Origin: Nitrospira sp.
Lineage (GTDB): Bacteria; Nitrospirota; Nitrospiria; Nitrospirales; Nitrospiraceae
Direction: 5' to 3'
DNA: 45,836 nt
NCBI GenBank assembly: GCA_025934915.1
Contig: JAICWG010000015.1
Span: 1-45,836, forward strand
Shown: positions 9,541-16,567 of the stretch, piece by piece
Layout: every line of letters starts with the position of its first letter
Numbering within the stretch: the first letter of the stretch is position 1
Translations under genes and position numbers: made by a program
Notes under the pieces: generated by a model
What the model was told of the DNA's origin: nothing
Databases searched by the model: none
The model's input: the letters and a program-made list of their open reading frames with translations, nothing else

Positions 9541-9672
9541 CTATTTTCGGAATAGGTACCAGTAGTCCAGTCCCTGCATATCCATTAAGTAATGATCAAC
9601 AAACGTAAAATAGCCGACCGCAATAACAAGAGAGACGATCACTGCAATGACAGGATTATTCAACGCGCTCAT
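9541..9672 (-). CDS. 43-aa single-pass membrane microprotein in oxidase operon
   Basis: ATG 9672 is preceded by GAGGAGAAGAGGGAA, a strong ribosome binding site. The product begins MSALNNPVIAVIVSLVIAVG, with one hydrophobic helix, and ends in an aromatic tail (GLDYWYLFRK). It lies 71 bp upstream of the bd-like oxidase gene on the same strand. Size, topology and position recall small accessory subunits such as CydX of bd oxidases or CcoQ/CcoH of cbb3 oxidases, but no sequence relationship to those was established here. A role as an oxidase subunit or assembly factor is inference. Confidence 0.7.
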   Translation of the reverse strand: MSALNNPVIAVIVSLVIAVGYFTFVDHYLMDMQGLDYWYLFRK

Positions 9673-9755
9673 TTCCCTCTTCTCCTCTATTTACCTGGCC
9701 ATACCTTGATTGAATTACGAACCAGAGCCCTGTGACTTAGGCAAGATTCATGATC

Positions 9756-9878
9756 TCAGCAGGGACATTGGATTCCAGCAAGCCAGTAGAAAAACCATAT
9801 TCCGACGGCGCAGGTGATGTAGAAAATCATCTTGCCGATTTTTATCTTTATTTCGCTGTCAGGTGTAGCTGTTGCCAT
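9756..9878 (-). CDS. 40-aa membrane microprotein, first gene of oxidase operon
   Basis: Starts at ATG 9878 with GGAG and AAGAAG upstream. The product has a charged N-terminus (MATATPDSEIKIKIGK), one hydrophobic segment rich in aromatics (MIFYITCAVGIWFFYWLAG) and a cysteine pair at the very end (IQCPC). It is the first open frame downstream of the divergent control region at 9907-9968 and precedes the 43-aa gene by 83 bp. The terminal CPC could hold a metal or a disulfide. Function unknown; membership in the oxidase complex is inferred from position. Confidence 0.65.
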   Translation of the reverse strand: MATATPDSEIKIKIGKMIFYITCAVGIWFFYWLAGIQCPC

Positions 9879-9906
9879 CGTCTTCTTTGCTCCTACCCAA
9901 AAAATA

Positions 9907-9922
9907 GAATTTCAAGAAATTC
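9907..9922. promoter_or_regulatory. Perfect dyad, candidate operator between divergent units
   Basis: GAATTTC-AA-GAAATTC is a perfect 7-bp inverted repeat. It lies 29 bp upstream of the first gene of the oxidase operon (minus) and 18 bp upstream of the -35 element of the plus-strand promoter. A regulator bound here could act on both units. No known regulator is assigned; it does not match the FNR or CRP consensus. Confidence 0.45.
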
Positions 9923-9939
9923 AAAAACACTACAGTTTC

Positions 9940-9968
9940 TTGACAGACATTCCACCCTGTGTTATCAG
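9940..9968 (+). promoter_or_regulatory. Sigma70-type promoter for 34-aa microprotein gene
   Basis: A perfect TTGACA (9940-9945), a 17-bp spacer and TATCAG (9963-9968, four of six matches). The expected transcription start near 9975 gives a leader of about 30 nt that includes the GAGG ribosome binding site before GTG 10006. Confidence 0.55.
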
Positions 9969-10005
9969 ATTTTGTCGCATGTGGACGAATCAAATAGGAG
10001 AACCC

Positions 10006-10110
10006 GTGACGAAAAACTCAAAAGTATTTGACATTATAGTTTTGGCCGGCATGGTTGTCAACATCATTTTGGCCGTGTTTTTGATTCTCTACTACTTTGA
10101 TTTCCTGTAA
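10006..10110 (+). CDS. 34-aa plus-strand membrane microprotein
   Basis: GTG 10006 lies five bases after AGGAG. The product has a short polar start (MTKNSKVFD), one transmembrane helix (IIVLAGMVVNIILAVFLI) and the tail LYYFDFL. An in-frame ATG at 9979 would give 43 aa but has no ribosome binding site and lies almost at the predicted transcription start. The gene has its own promoter and runs against the end of the SUMF1-like gene (47-bp tail-to-tail overlap). It is the only plus-strand gene among some 16 minus-strand respiratory genes. Not recognised; a small regulatory or accessory membrane peptide is possible. Confidence 0.55.
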   Translation: MTKNSKVFDIIVLAGMVVNIILAVFLILYYFDFL

Positions 10111-11008
10111 ATTCATCCGATTTTTTCTCCCCCTCTTCTTTCATTCCCGTCTTTGAAATTGCGCAACGAAATCCGATCGTCTCATCTCGAAAGTCCGGCA
10201 TCATCTTACTTCGACTAGTGATTCGAACATCTCCTCCGGTCGTCGTGTAGCCTCCGCCACGAAGCACTCGATAGGTGCCGTACTCAGGACTCGGTGGGTT
10301 TTGTTCAGGTGAGCTCTTGTAGTACGTTTCATCATACCAATCGGCCACCCACTCGATGACGTTGCCCGCTCCGTCCATCACTCCATAGGCACTCTTGTCA
10401 GCCTGAAAGCTTCCCACCGGCGCGGATACTTCATACCCATCCTGTACCCGGGCCCAGTTGGCGCCATTGGCCTGTTCTTTGTTCCCCCATGGCCAAAGCC
10501 TCCCGTCACTTCCCCGCATCGCCTTTTCCCATTCCGCTTCCGTCGGAAGCCGCGTGCCTTTCCAACGGCAATACTCCGTTGCATCGTCCCACGACACATA
10601 GACGACCGGCTGATTTGTCCCTTTCACCTTTCCGCCGCTCTTGGCGTAACGCGCAGGTAGCCCGGGCTTCCGATGGCCGGTCGCCAGGACGAACTGCTGA
10701 TATTGATGATTCGTCACTTCATACCGATCGATAGAAAACGCATCCAAGTAGATGGTTCTTGGTGGTTGCTCATCGAACCCTCCGCTCTCTGTTCCACGAA
10801 CGAACGGCCCCTCCGGAATCGTCACCATTTCCTCTTGAACCGGTGCTTCTTTTGCCGCGCTGTCCTGCTCCGGCTGGGCCACATCGGTCGAACCAATCGG
10901 CTCTTCGAATGGCGTGAGGGTGGTGCCTCGCAAGATAGCAACGATGGGCATGGCGGCACAGGCCAATACGACGAATAAGAAGACAACCTTGAACTTGGTT
11001 TCCAGCAT
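10064..11008 (-). CDS. SUMF1/formylglycine-generating-enzyme-fold protein, membrane-anchored
   Basis: About 314 aa with an N-terminal membrane anchor (FKVVFLFVVLACAAMPIVAI), a variable acidic linker and a C-terminal SUMF1 (FGE-sulfatase) domain. The domain shows MVTIPEGPFVRG, YQQFVLATGH, PVVYVSWDDATEYCRWKG, RLPTEAEWEKAMRG, GVMDGAGNVIEWVADWYDE, RVLRGGGY and a final IGFRCA. The active-site cysteines that true FGEs carry after the RGGS strand are absent here (the segment reads GGYTTTGGDVRITSRS), so it is probably a binding or structural member. ATG 11008 lies one base after the stop of the upstream paralogue, so the two are translated together. Last gene of the second oxidase operon. Confidence 0.85.
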   Translation of the reverse strand: MLETKFKVVFLFVVLACAAMPIVAILRGTTLTPFEEPIGSTDVAQPEQDSAAKEAPVQEEMVTIPEGPFVRGTESGGFDEQPPRTIYLDAFSIDRYEVTNHQYQQFVLATGHRKPGLPARYAKSGGKVKGTNQPVVYVSWDDATEYCRWKGTRLPTEAEWEKAMRGSDGRLWPWGNKEQANGANWARVQDGYEVSAPVGSFQADKSAYGVMDGAGNVIEWVADWYDETYYKSSPEQNPPSPEYGTYRVLRGGGYTTTGGDVRITSRSKMMPDFRDETIGFRCAISKTGMKEEGEKKSDEFTGNQSSRESKTRPK

Positions 11009-11009
11009 A

Positions 11010-11933
11010 CTAAGACTCAGGACCACTCCCGGCTTGATCCAGATCACTCGCACAGCGAATGCCGATCGTCACGTCTGTCCGCCAATGTTTGGCTGCAAAT
11101 CGCTTTGACAACCTCGCATTGTGTTCGGTTTCCTTCCATGAGCCCCCGCGCACGACTTTGAGATCTGCGTTTTGGGGTCCTTTGGGGTCACGAAACGGAG
11201 ATTTCTTGTAGTGGTGTTCATCATAGGAGTCTTCGACCCACTCCGCGACGTTACCCGTCATGTCATAGAGGCCATAGGGACTCCGTCCCGCATCGAACGA
11301 CCCAGGGGGGGCAAGATACTTATACCCGTCTTCACTTCCATGCACATTGGCGGCGTTGGCGACAAACTCATTTCCCCATGGATATTTTTTCTTGCTCTCG
11401 CCACGACCAGCCTTCTCCCATTCCGCCTCCGTGGGAAGTCTCTTGCCGGCCCATTTGCAATAGGCGGCCGCCTCGTCCCAGGAAACACTCATGGCAGCCA
11501 ATTCCGGCTTCAAAATCTTCGACTGATCGTCTTCGAACACCTCGATCCTGGGCATAGTGCGCTTGGTCATTTTCGCGAAGCGCATGTATTCCTCTTGTGT
11601 GACTTCTTTGAGATCGAGATAGAATCCCTTCAGGTAAACTTGATGCTCGGGAGCCTCATCGGGATCCCCTTCATTACTCCCCATCGTAAAAGGGCCTTCG
11701 GGGATCTGCACCATCTCCCGACCTTCATCCCCCATTTTCGTTTTGTACATCGAGAAATCCTGAGCCGACAACTTGCTCGCTGCCTGTCGGACTTCCGACT
11801 TCACCGACATAGCAAGCTGCTTCATTTGATTGGCCTTATAAGACTCATAGACTAGCAGGCCGATCATGAGAATGAACGAGGCAAACACAAAAATGATGGA
11901 CCCGACTAAGACGCCCTTGTTTTCCACGAACAC
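11010..11933 (-). CDS. SUMF1-fold protein, membrane-anchored (paralogue)
   Basis: 307 aa with an N-terminal transmembrane helix (VGSIIFVFASFILMIGLLVY), then a short helical linker and a SUMF1 domain: MVQIPEGPFTMGSNEGDPDE, MSVSWDEAAAYCKWAGK, RLPTEAEWEKAGRG, GLYDMTGNVAEWVEDSYDE, KVVRGGSW and IGIRCA. The catalytic cysteines of genuine formylglycine-generating enzymes are missing after RGGSW (KETEHNARLSKRF). It is a tandem duplicate of the next gene, which starts one base beyond its stop. Exported orientation is likely, with the domain in the periplasm. The 18-bp gap to the glycine-rich membrane protein upstream supports one operon. Function unknown. Confidence 0.85.
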   Translation of the reverse strand: MFVENKGVLVGSIIFVFASFILMIGLLVYESYKANQMKQLAMSVKSEVRQAASKLSAQDFSMYKTKMGDEGREMVQIPEGPFTMGSNEGDPDEAPEHQVYLKGFYLDLKEVTQEEYMRFAKMTKRTMPRIEVFEDDQSKILKPELAAMSVSWDEAAAYCKWAGKRLPTEAEWEKAGRGESKKKYPWGNEFVANAANVHGSEDGYKYLAPPGSFDAGRSPYGLYDMTGNVAEWVEDSYDEHHYKKSPFRDPKGPQNADLKVVRGGSWKETEHNARLSKRFAAKHWRTDVTIGIRCASDLDQAGSGPES

Positions 11934-11951
11934 CTCTACAACGTGGAGGAA

Positions 11952-12320
11952 TTACCGATAAGATGTCGATGTCTCACCCTGTTCCGATGCGGTCTTCCTG
12001 GCAGCACGCACATCGAGCAACATTGATATCTGGACGCCAAGGAATCCACCCATGGCAGCCCCCGCACCTGCACCGACCCAGATCCGATCAACACCTGCCA
12101 GCACCCAGGCTAACGCGCCACCCAGCACCGCCCCGATCAGGATACTGACGAGAAATCGACGCCCGCCGAGAAAGCCGATGACGATGCCAAGAACAATCCC
12201 CACAACGATGGCTACCGGCATCAGCCCACCGCCCACGGTCATCCCGATCAGAGCACCGACAGTGCCCATCACGGTTATCCCTAGTGCAATGTCAAATACC
12301 TTTTTCTCTTGCCACCACAT
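11952..12320 (-). CDS. Small glycine-rich polytopic membrane protein
   Basis: 122 aa, ATG 12320 with no strong ribosome binding site. It has three to four hydrophobic helices with glycine-zipper-like spacing ([57 protein letters not shown]) and a polar C-terminal tail ending in [11 protein letters not shown]. The gaps of 36 and 18 bp to its neighbours place it in the second oxidase operon. I do not recognise a named family beyond a glycine-zipper type; helix packing or a channel-like or assembly role are all possible. Confidence 0.7.
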   Translation of the reverse strand: MWWQEKKVFDIALGITVMGTVGALIGMTVGGGLMPVAIVVGIVLGIVIGFLGGRRFLVSILIGAVLGGALAWVLAGVDRIWVGAGAGAAMGGFLGVQISMLLDVRAARKTASEQGETSTSYR

Positions 12321-12356
12321 TAAACCATCACAGACCGAGCGGAAAAAGACACATCC

Positions 12357-13019
12357 TTACTTAATGGGAGTCGCGATCAGCGGACCAAAATCGATTTCGA
12401 CACCAGGCGCCGCGACAATGGAGATCCCCCATGCCTTCTCAGCCGGCTCATGTTGATGAATTCGCTTGAAATCCTCGTACACATTCACCCGCTCCTCAAA
12501 CCACTGCCCGACCTCCTTAGTCCCGGTCTGCACGACGATCTCGGAGCCGCTGAACATGCCACCTTCCGTCAAGGTGCCGTCCGGCTTCGACCCACTCCAC
12601 ACATATTTCGTGAACACCGGGATAAAGAGGAGATCGGTATCGAGGGACGCATAGACCGCAGCCAGTGGCTCGGTTCCAGTCGTTGCCTTGTTGAGACGCC
12701 ACCGCCAAGTCAGAATAGGATAGGCCTTGGGGTCCCAATCGATTTTTTTCTTTTTAATCCGCTGACCCGCGTCCTTCGCCGACAAAAAGTTCACCCCGCT
12801 CTCGGACTGCACTTTATAGGCTTCTCGGCCTTTCGATTGACTTCGCTGATTTTCGTGATCCCACTGCAAAGGAAACCCATCCGCGTCCTTCGCCTGAAAG
12901 TCCTCCAGGACTAACGGTTGCGCTTGGGCAAACACGAAAGGCTGCCACATAACAACGCTCATCGGCAGGCTGAGAACGACTGCTGCACAACGCAGAACCC
13001 GACGCTTCATATCCTTCAT
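12357..13019 (-). CDS. DUF3047 family secreted protein
   Basis: 220 aa with a signal peptide (basic start, then VLSLPMSVVMWQPFVFAQA, cleavage near AQA) and a mature part that fits DUF3047: LEDFQAKDADGFPLQW near the start, YPILTWRWRLNKA, a central AAVYASLDTD..FIPVFTKYVW and FEERVNVYEDFKRI, then the closing WGISIVAAPG..IDFGPL. The family is periplasmic and of unknown function. It follows the second bd-like oxidase gene by 8 bp and precedes the glycine-rich membrane protein. ATG 13019 is taken; ATG 13010 (MKRRVLRC) is an equally plausible start. A role in maturation of the oxidase is speculation. Confidence 0.75.
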   Translation of the reverse strand: MKDMKRRVLRCAAVVLSLPMSVVMWQPFVFAQAQPLVLEDFQAKDADGFPLQWDHENQRSQSKGREAYKVQSESGVNFLSAKDAGQRIKKKKIDWDPKAYPILTWRWRLNKATTGTEPLAAVYASLDTDLLFIPVFTKYVWSGSKPDGTLTEGGMFSGSEIVVQTGTKEVGQWFEERVNVYEDFKRIHQHEPAEKAWGISIVAAPGVEIDFGPLIATPIK

Positions 13020-13027
13020 TCCCTTTC

Positions 13028-14902
13028 TTATGTTTCTTGAGATGGAACCGGCGCGAGCAGTGGAACCTGTTTCTCTCGGAATTCTTCATCCATCACCGGC
13101 TGTTGTCCGCGCTGGCACATCCAGAACAGAGCGAGCACTGCCGTCCAAAATACCACCATGTTCAACGTCACCATTTTCGTGGCGAATTGGAGGTCCGGGG
13201 TGAAGGCCCACGGCGAGACATCGGCCATCAGTTCACTGACATGCCAAGACAAGCGCCCCGACGAACGAATGTACCCCATCAAGCCCATCACCCAACTAAA
13301 AGACGCCGCCAACCCGAACAATCCGACCATGCCGCGCAGCGGAATTTTCCCCCACTGAATTGGGCCATGCACCACCGCTCTTCTAAGCATGAGGCGATTG
13401 ATCACTACACCAACCACGATCACTGTCAGCGTTGTGACGGCTTGTGGAGCTGAAAGACCGACCCGAACCTTTGCCGGCAAATAGAACCCATAGATCGACA
13501 ACCAGATGACATTCAACACACCCACCACATACAGTACCGTGATGAGCGCGTTTCCAGTCCTGACCCATGAGATGGTCATGGTTCGATTCGCTCGGCGATA
13601 GTACAAAAAACTGAGGGCTGTGACGAGAATCAAAATATTAACAGCACCATTTTTGGCCGACATGACTCCGTAGTTGCCGATTACGGGATGCTGAGCACCT
13701 CCCACCGCCTTCACTTCGCTCGCAGACATCAACAAGGTATGCGGCGTCAGCCAAATAAAGAGGGCCAGCATCAACACCCCCAACAAGAGCTGATAGTAAG
13801 GCTGATAGCGCTCGCCTCCTTTGATTCGAGCCATACTCTGCCAGAGGTAGTAGTTGATCCCCAGGAATAAGACACCGATCAAGAGTGCCTGAACCACAAA
13901 CAGCCACGTGAGCAACCCCCCCATCATCGTCACACCCATAGTCTGGCGAAACATGAACACCGACTTCATCAACCAGTAGCCGGCAATGGGCATAGGTATG
14001 AGCGCACAGACCGTGACAAACAAGAAGACATATCCGACCCAATCGAAATAGGCTCGCTCCTCGTCGGTCTTGCTCGTAAAAAATCGATAACAGGCATAGG
14101 CCAGCACTACCGCCCCACCGGACATGATATCTGCAAGAAAGCGATGGACGTTCAGAGGGTTCCAGAGCGCAGAGTGCAGCAGATGCCAGGCATTTCCCAA
14201 GAACCGCCCCTGCGCATCCACCCCGGCAGGTGCCATCATGAAAGCCGACCAGGCATTCACCATCACCAATAACAAGGTCCCCACAATGTTCGTTAGGATG
14301 CCGATCGAGGCGTGGACCCACTTCATGCTCCGGTCCGTCATCCGATTCCAACCGTAGTAATAGACGATCAGCAGCAGCGTCTCTCCGAGGAACACCGCGG
14401 CGTAGACCGGCATGAAGCCCTTAAACGTCCCGCCCATATAGGTCATGAAACTGGGGTACAGCGTGATGAATATCGTCAGCATCACGCTGCCGATGAGCGC
14501 TGTGACGGACAGTGCCAAAACCGCCACCTTCGCCAGATCTCTCGCGAGGCCGTCGTAGCGAAGCGCCAAGGCCGGCTTCTTGGTGATTAACCCAAGGAAC
14601 TCGAGCAACGCGCAAAATAAGGGAAGCGCGAGGACAAATCCGCCGAAATAGGTATGTTGCTGCGTCACGAACCACACCAGCAACCGACTATCTAACGAGC
14701 CGACGCGCGGATAGACCGTTTCATGCGGGGTGGGAGCCGCCGGTCCCTGCGGAGTCCCCTCAGTGCCGAAGTACACATCCGTCGATGATTCTGCAAATGA
14801 GAGATCTGGTCCATTCCATGCGCCTCCAACGGTAATCGCGACCATCGCGATGCAGATCACAATACTGATCACAGAACGCTTCAACCTGAATCCTTGCCCC
14901 AT
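13028..14902 (-). CDS. Cytochrome bd-like terminal oxidase, second paralogue
   Basis: 624 aa, clearly paralogous to the oxidase at 7553-9469 over its whole length. It shares the exported N-terminal stretch (VYFGTEGT against VYYKTEGI), QQHTYFGGFVLALPLFC, AGVDAQGRFLGN..WHLLHSALWN, NPLNVHRF, LTPHTLLMS, GGAQHPVIGNYGVMSAKNG and the C-terminal GYIRSSGRLSWHVSELM. About fourteen hydrophobic segments. ATG 14902 sits two bases after the stop of the upstream membrane protein gene; the longer frame to 15079 only overlaps that gene. Unlike the first copy, no cytochrome c gene lies beside it; its neighbours are DUF420, PCP_red, DUF3047 and SUMF1-fold proteins. The donor and physiological role may therefore differ. 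Confidence 0.85.
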   Translation of the reverse strand: MGQGFRLKRSVISIVICIAMVAITVGGAWNGPDLSFAESSTDVYFGTEGTPQGPAAPTPHETVYPRVGSLDSRLLVWFVTQQHTYFGGFVLALPLFCALLEFLGLITKKPALALRYDGLARDLAKVAVLALSVTALIGSVMLTIFITLYPSFMTYMGGTFKGFMPVYAAVFLGETLLLIVYYYGWNRMTDRSMKWVHASIGILTNIVGTLLLVMVNAWSAFMMAPAGVDAQGRFLGNAWHLLHSALWNPLNVHRFLADIMSGGAVVLAYACYRFFTSKTDEERAYFDWVGYVFLFVTVCALIPMPIAGYWLMKSVFMFRQTMGVTMMGGLLTWLFVVQALLIGVLFLGINYYLWQSMARIKGGERYQPYYQLLLGVLMLALFIWLTPHTLLMSASEVKAVGGAQHPVIGNYGVMSAKNGAVNILILVTALSFLYYRRANRTMTISWVRTGNALITVLYVVGVLNVIWLSIYGFYLPAKVRVGLSAPQAVTTLTVIVVGVVINRLMLRRAVVHGPIQWGKIPLRGMVGLFGLAASFSWVMGLMGYIRSSGRLSWHVSELMADVSPWAFTPDLQFATKMVTLNMVVFWTAVLALFWMCQRGQQPVMDEEFREKQVPLLAPVPSQET

Positions 14903-14906
14903 ACAT

Positions 14907-15974
14907 CTACCCCTTCGTTCCGGTCTTATCGAGTACCATTTCCCCAGCCGTACCCTCAGCCCCGACCGTCTTTCCAAGAATCCCCATGACGAACGGGCAA
15001 CGTAACATTCCACTCGACAGCTGTGGGGCCTGTTCATCCTCCACATGGCGGCGATCGCCCAGATAGTACCCATACACACCCATCAGCGCCGTCACCAGCG
15101 CGCCCATCACGGCGGCTGAGCCCGGCGTAATCGTCGGCTGCCTCACAACAAACAGCAACAGTCCCATCGTCACGAGATAATAGGTCGAGGCAAAGGCCAT
15201 CCCAGGCCACCACCAATATTTCAGCAACTCACTCGGCGCAGTCTGACGGAGCGTATGGGTCCACGACATAGATGGATAGAGTCCGCCAAAATACGCACAG
15301 AGGGCCAGGCCACCGCCAAGGATCGTCACACTCAATAATTGAGCCAACGCGGCTCCTTGAACATCCGCGATGACCATCCCCGACAACGATGCAACCGCAC
15401 CCATACCAAGACCCATCACGACCCAGGGTCCCAATTGCCCAGCCCTACGCTGCACCAAGGCACGAAGTTGCTCGCCATCAGGGAACGTGAGAAATGGTCG
15501 TCCCAACAGCGAGAGCTTACGCACATGTCCGATCTCAAACGCATCGCGGGCGACGGCCGTGCATGAGATGATGATCGCCATCATCGCCGGCCCATCAGGA
15601 TGTTGGAGATAATCGTAATTCATGATCCATAACAGGGTCAGTACCAACAACGAGAGCTGAGTGCCGTACACGGCTCCGATCCATCCGGCAAGCCAGCTCA
15701 GGAGACGCGCTCCATCTTCGCGGATAATGACGGACCATGGGGAAGACCGGCCAATCCGATAGGCCAGGACCGAGGTGACCGTTGCCACCAGACTACTGAC
15801 CGTCAACAAGACAAGGGGGTCTGAGATCGGAACGAGATGCTTGACGAGACGATACACCCCGAACGCGACCAGTCCGGGGACAACCATTACAATCCGTTTC
15901 TGCTTGCGCACGGTCTCTTCCGTGACAGCCAAACTTAAACTCGGAAGAACCCGCAAAGCCATCCGATGCAACAT
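14907..15974 (-). CDS. Unknown polytopic membrane protein of the second oxidase operon
   Basis: 355 aa with roughly eight hydrophobic helices, broken near the middle by a soluble loop (AFEIGHVRKLSLLGRPFLTF, then PDGEQLRALVQRRAGQLGP). Notable elements are LLWIMNYDYLQHPDGP, YFGGLYPSMSWTHTL and LLKYWWWPGMAF, and a soluble C-terminal tail of about 50 residues with one cysteine (MLRCPFVMG). The histidines in HPDGP, EIGH and SWTH could be metal or heme ligands but this is not established. It directly precedes the oxidase gene (4 bp), which implies co-translation, so it may be a partner subunit. No family recognised. Confidence 0.7.
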   Translation of the reverse strand: MLHRMALRVLPSLSLAVTEETVRKQKRIVMVVPGLVAFGVYRLVKHLVPISDPLVLLTVSSLVATVTSVLAYRIGRSSPWSVIIREDGARLLSWLAGWIGAVYGTQLSLLVLTLLWIMNYDYLQHPDGPAMMAIIISCTAVARDAFEIGHVRKLSLLGRPFLTFPDGEQLRALVQRRAGQLGPWVVMGLGMGAVASLSGMVIADVQGAALAQLLSVTILGGGLALCAYFGGLYPSMSWTHTLRQTAPSELLKYWWWPGMAFASTYYLVTMGLLLFVVRQPTITPGSAAVMGALVTALMGVYGYYLGDRRHVEDEQAPQLSSGMLRCPFVMGILGKTVGAEGTAGEMVLDKTGTKG

Positions 15975-16066
15975 GATGTTCAGGACTGAGGCAGCAGGAC
16001 TGTTGACTGAGCCAAGGGAATGGCCGGTTTCATTCTTTGTCCCTTCTCAGCACTCAGCCCTCAGCG

Positions 16067-16558
16067 CTATTTAGATGAACCCATCCCAAAATACTTCGCC
16101 TTCACTTCTTCCATCAGAGACACGGTAATACGAGACAATCCACGATCCGCTGCCGTGCGCTCAAGTTCGATTCGAGCCATAGCGCGAACCGGCGCCGGCA
16201 CTCTTTCCAACCGCCGCTCTGCCTCAGACTCCCATTCAATTCGCTCGCCGATTTTTGGACGCAACAACGCATCGTATGTGACCACTGGAAAACCATGCTG
16301 ACGAACATCTTGCTCCACGTCCTTCTGAACAAGCGTTGCGACATAGGGTGGCAGGCGATCCAGCCGGTGCAATGCCTCATCAGTCCACATCAATCGATCG
16401 ACAAGTCCCTGCGTCTGTCCCTCCGGCACATCGACACCGACTTTCAACCCACAGCCCTTGCATTCTGAACGGATGAACCACTGAGGGGCACCACGTTCGC
16501 CGTCACGTTCTTCAATCCCCTCCGTATGCATCCATCGCCCACAGCCGCAGGTCAGCAT
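16067..16558 (-). CDS. PCP_red-domain protein with N-terminal zinc-ribbon-like segment
   Basis: 163 aa. The N-terminal 45 residues have a Cys pattern like a zinc ribbon (CGCGRW ... CKGCG). Two tandem copies of a helical motif follow: WTDEALHRLDRLPPYVATLV with VTYDALL, then WESEAERRLERVPAPVRAMA with ITVSLMEEVKAKYFGM. This W-x-x-EA-x-x-RL-x-R-[IVL]-P pattern is that of the PCP_red domain, named after a protochlorophyllide reductase subunit but also found in non-phototrophs. Nothing else here suggests phototrophy, so chlorophyll synthesis is unlikely. Gaps of 8 bp to the DUF420 gene upstream and 92 bp to the next gene put it in the operon. A role in redox-centre or heme maturation is inference. 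Confidence 0.75.
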   Translation of the reverse strand: MLTCGCGRWMHTEGIEERDGERGAPQWFIRSECKGCGLKVGVDVPEGQTQGLVDRLMWTDEALHRLDRLPPYVATLVQKDVEQDVRQHGFPVVTYDALLRPKIGERIEWESEAERRLERVPAPVRAMARIELERTAADRGLSRITVSLMEEVKAKYFGMGSSK

Positions 16559-16567
16559 CTCAACAGT

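Noticed and set aside
13638..14351. 237-aa minus-strand frame within the second oxidase gene
   Set aside because: Same strand, shifted frame inside a well-supported gene; translation is Cys/Gly/Arg-rich noise.
16067..16558. Chlorophyll biosynthesis reading of the PCP_red protein
   Set aside because: No other bch-type gene nearby; the domain also occurs in non-phototrophs and here it is only about 160 aa, without the reductase core.
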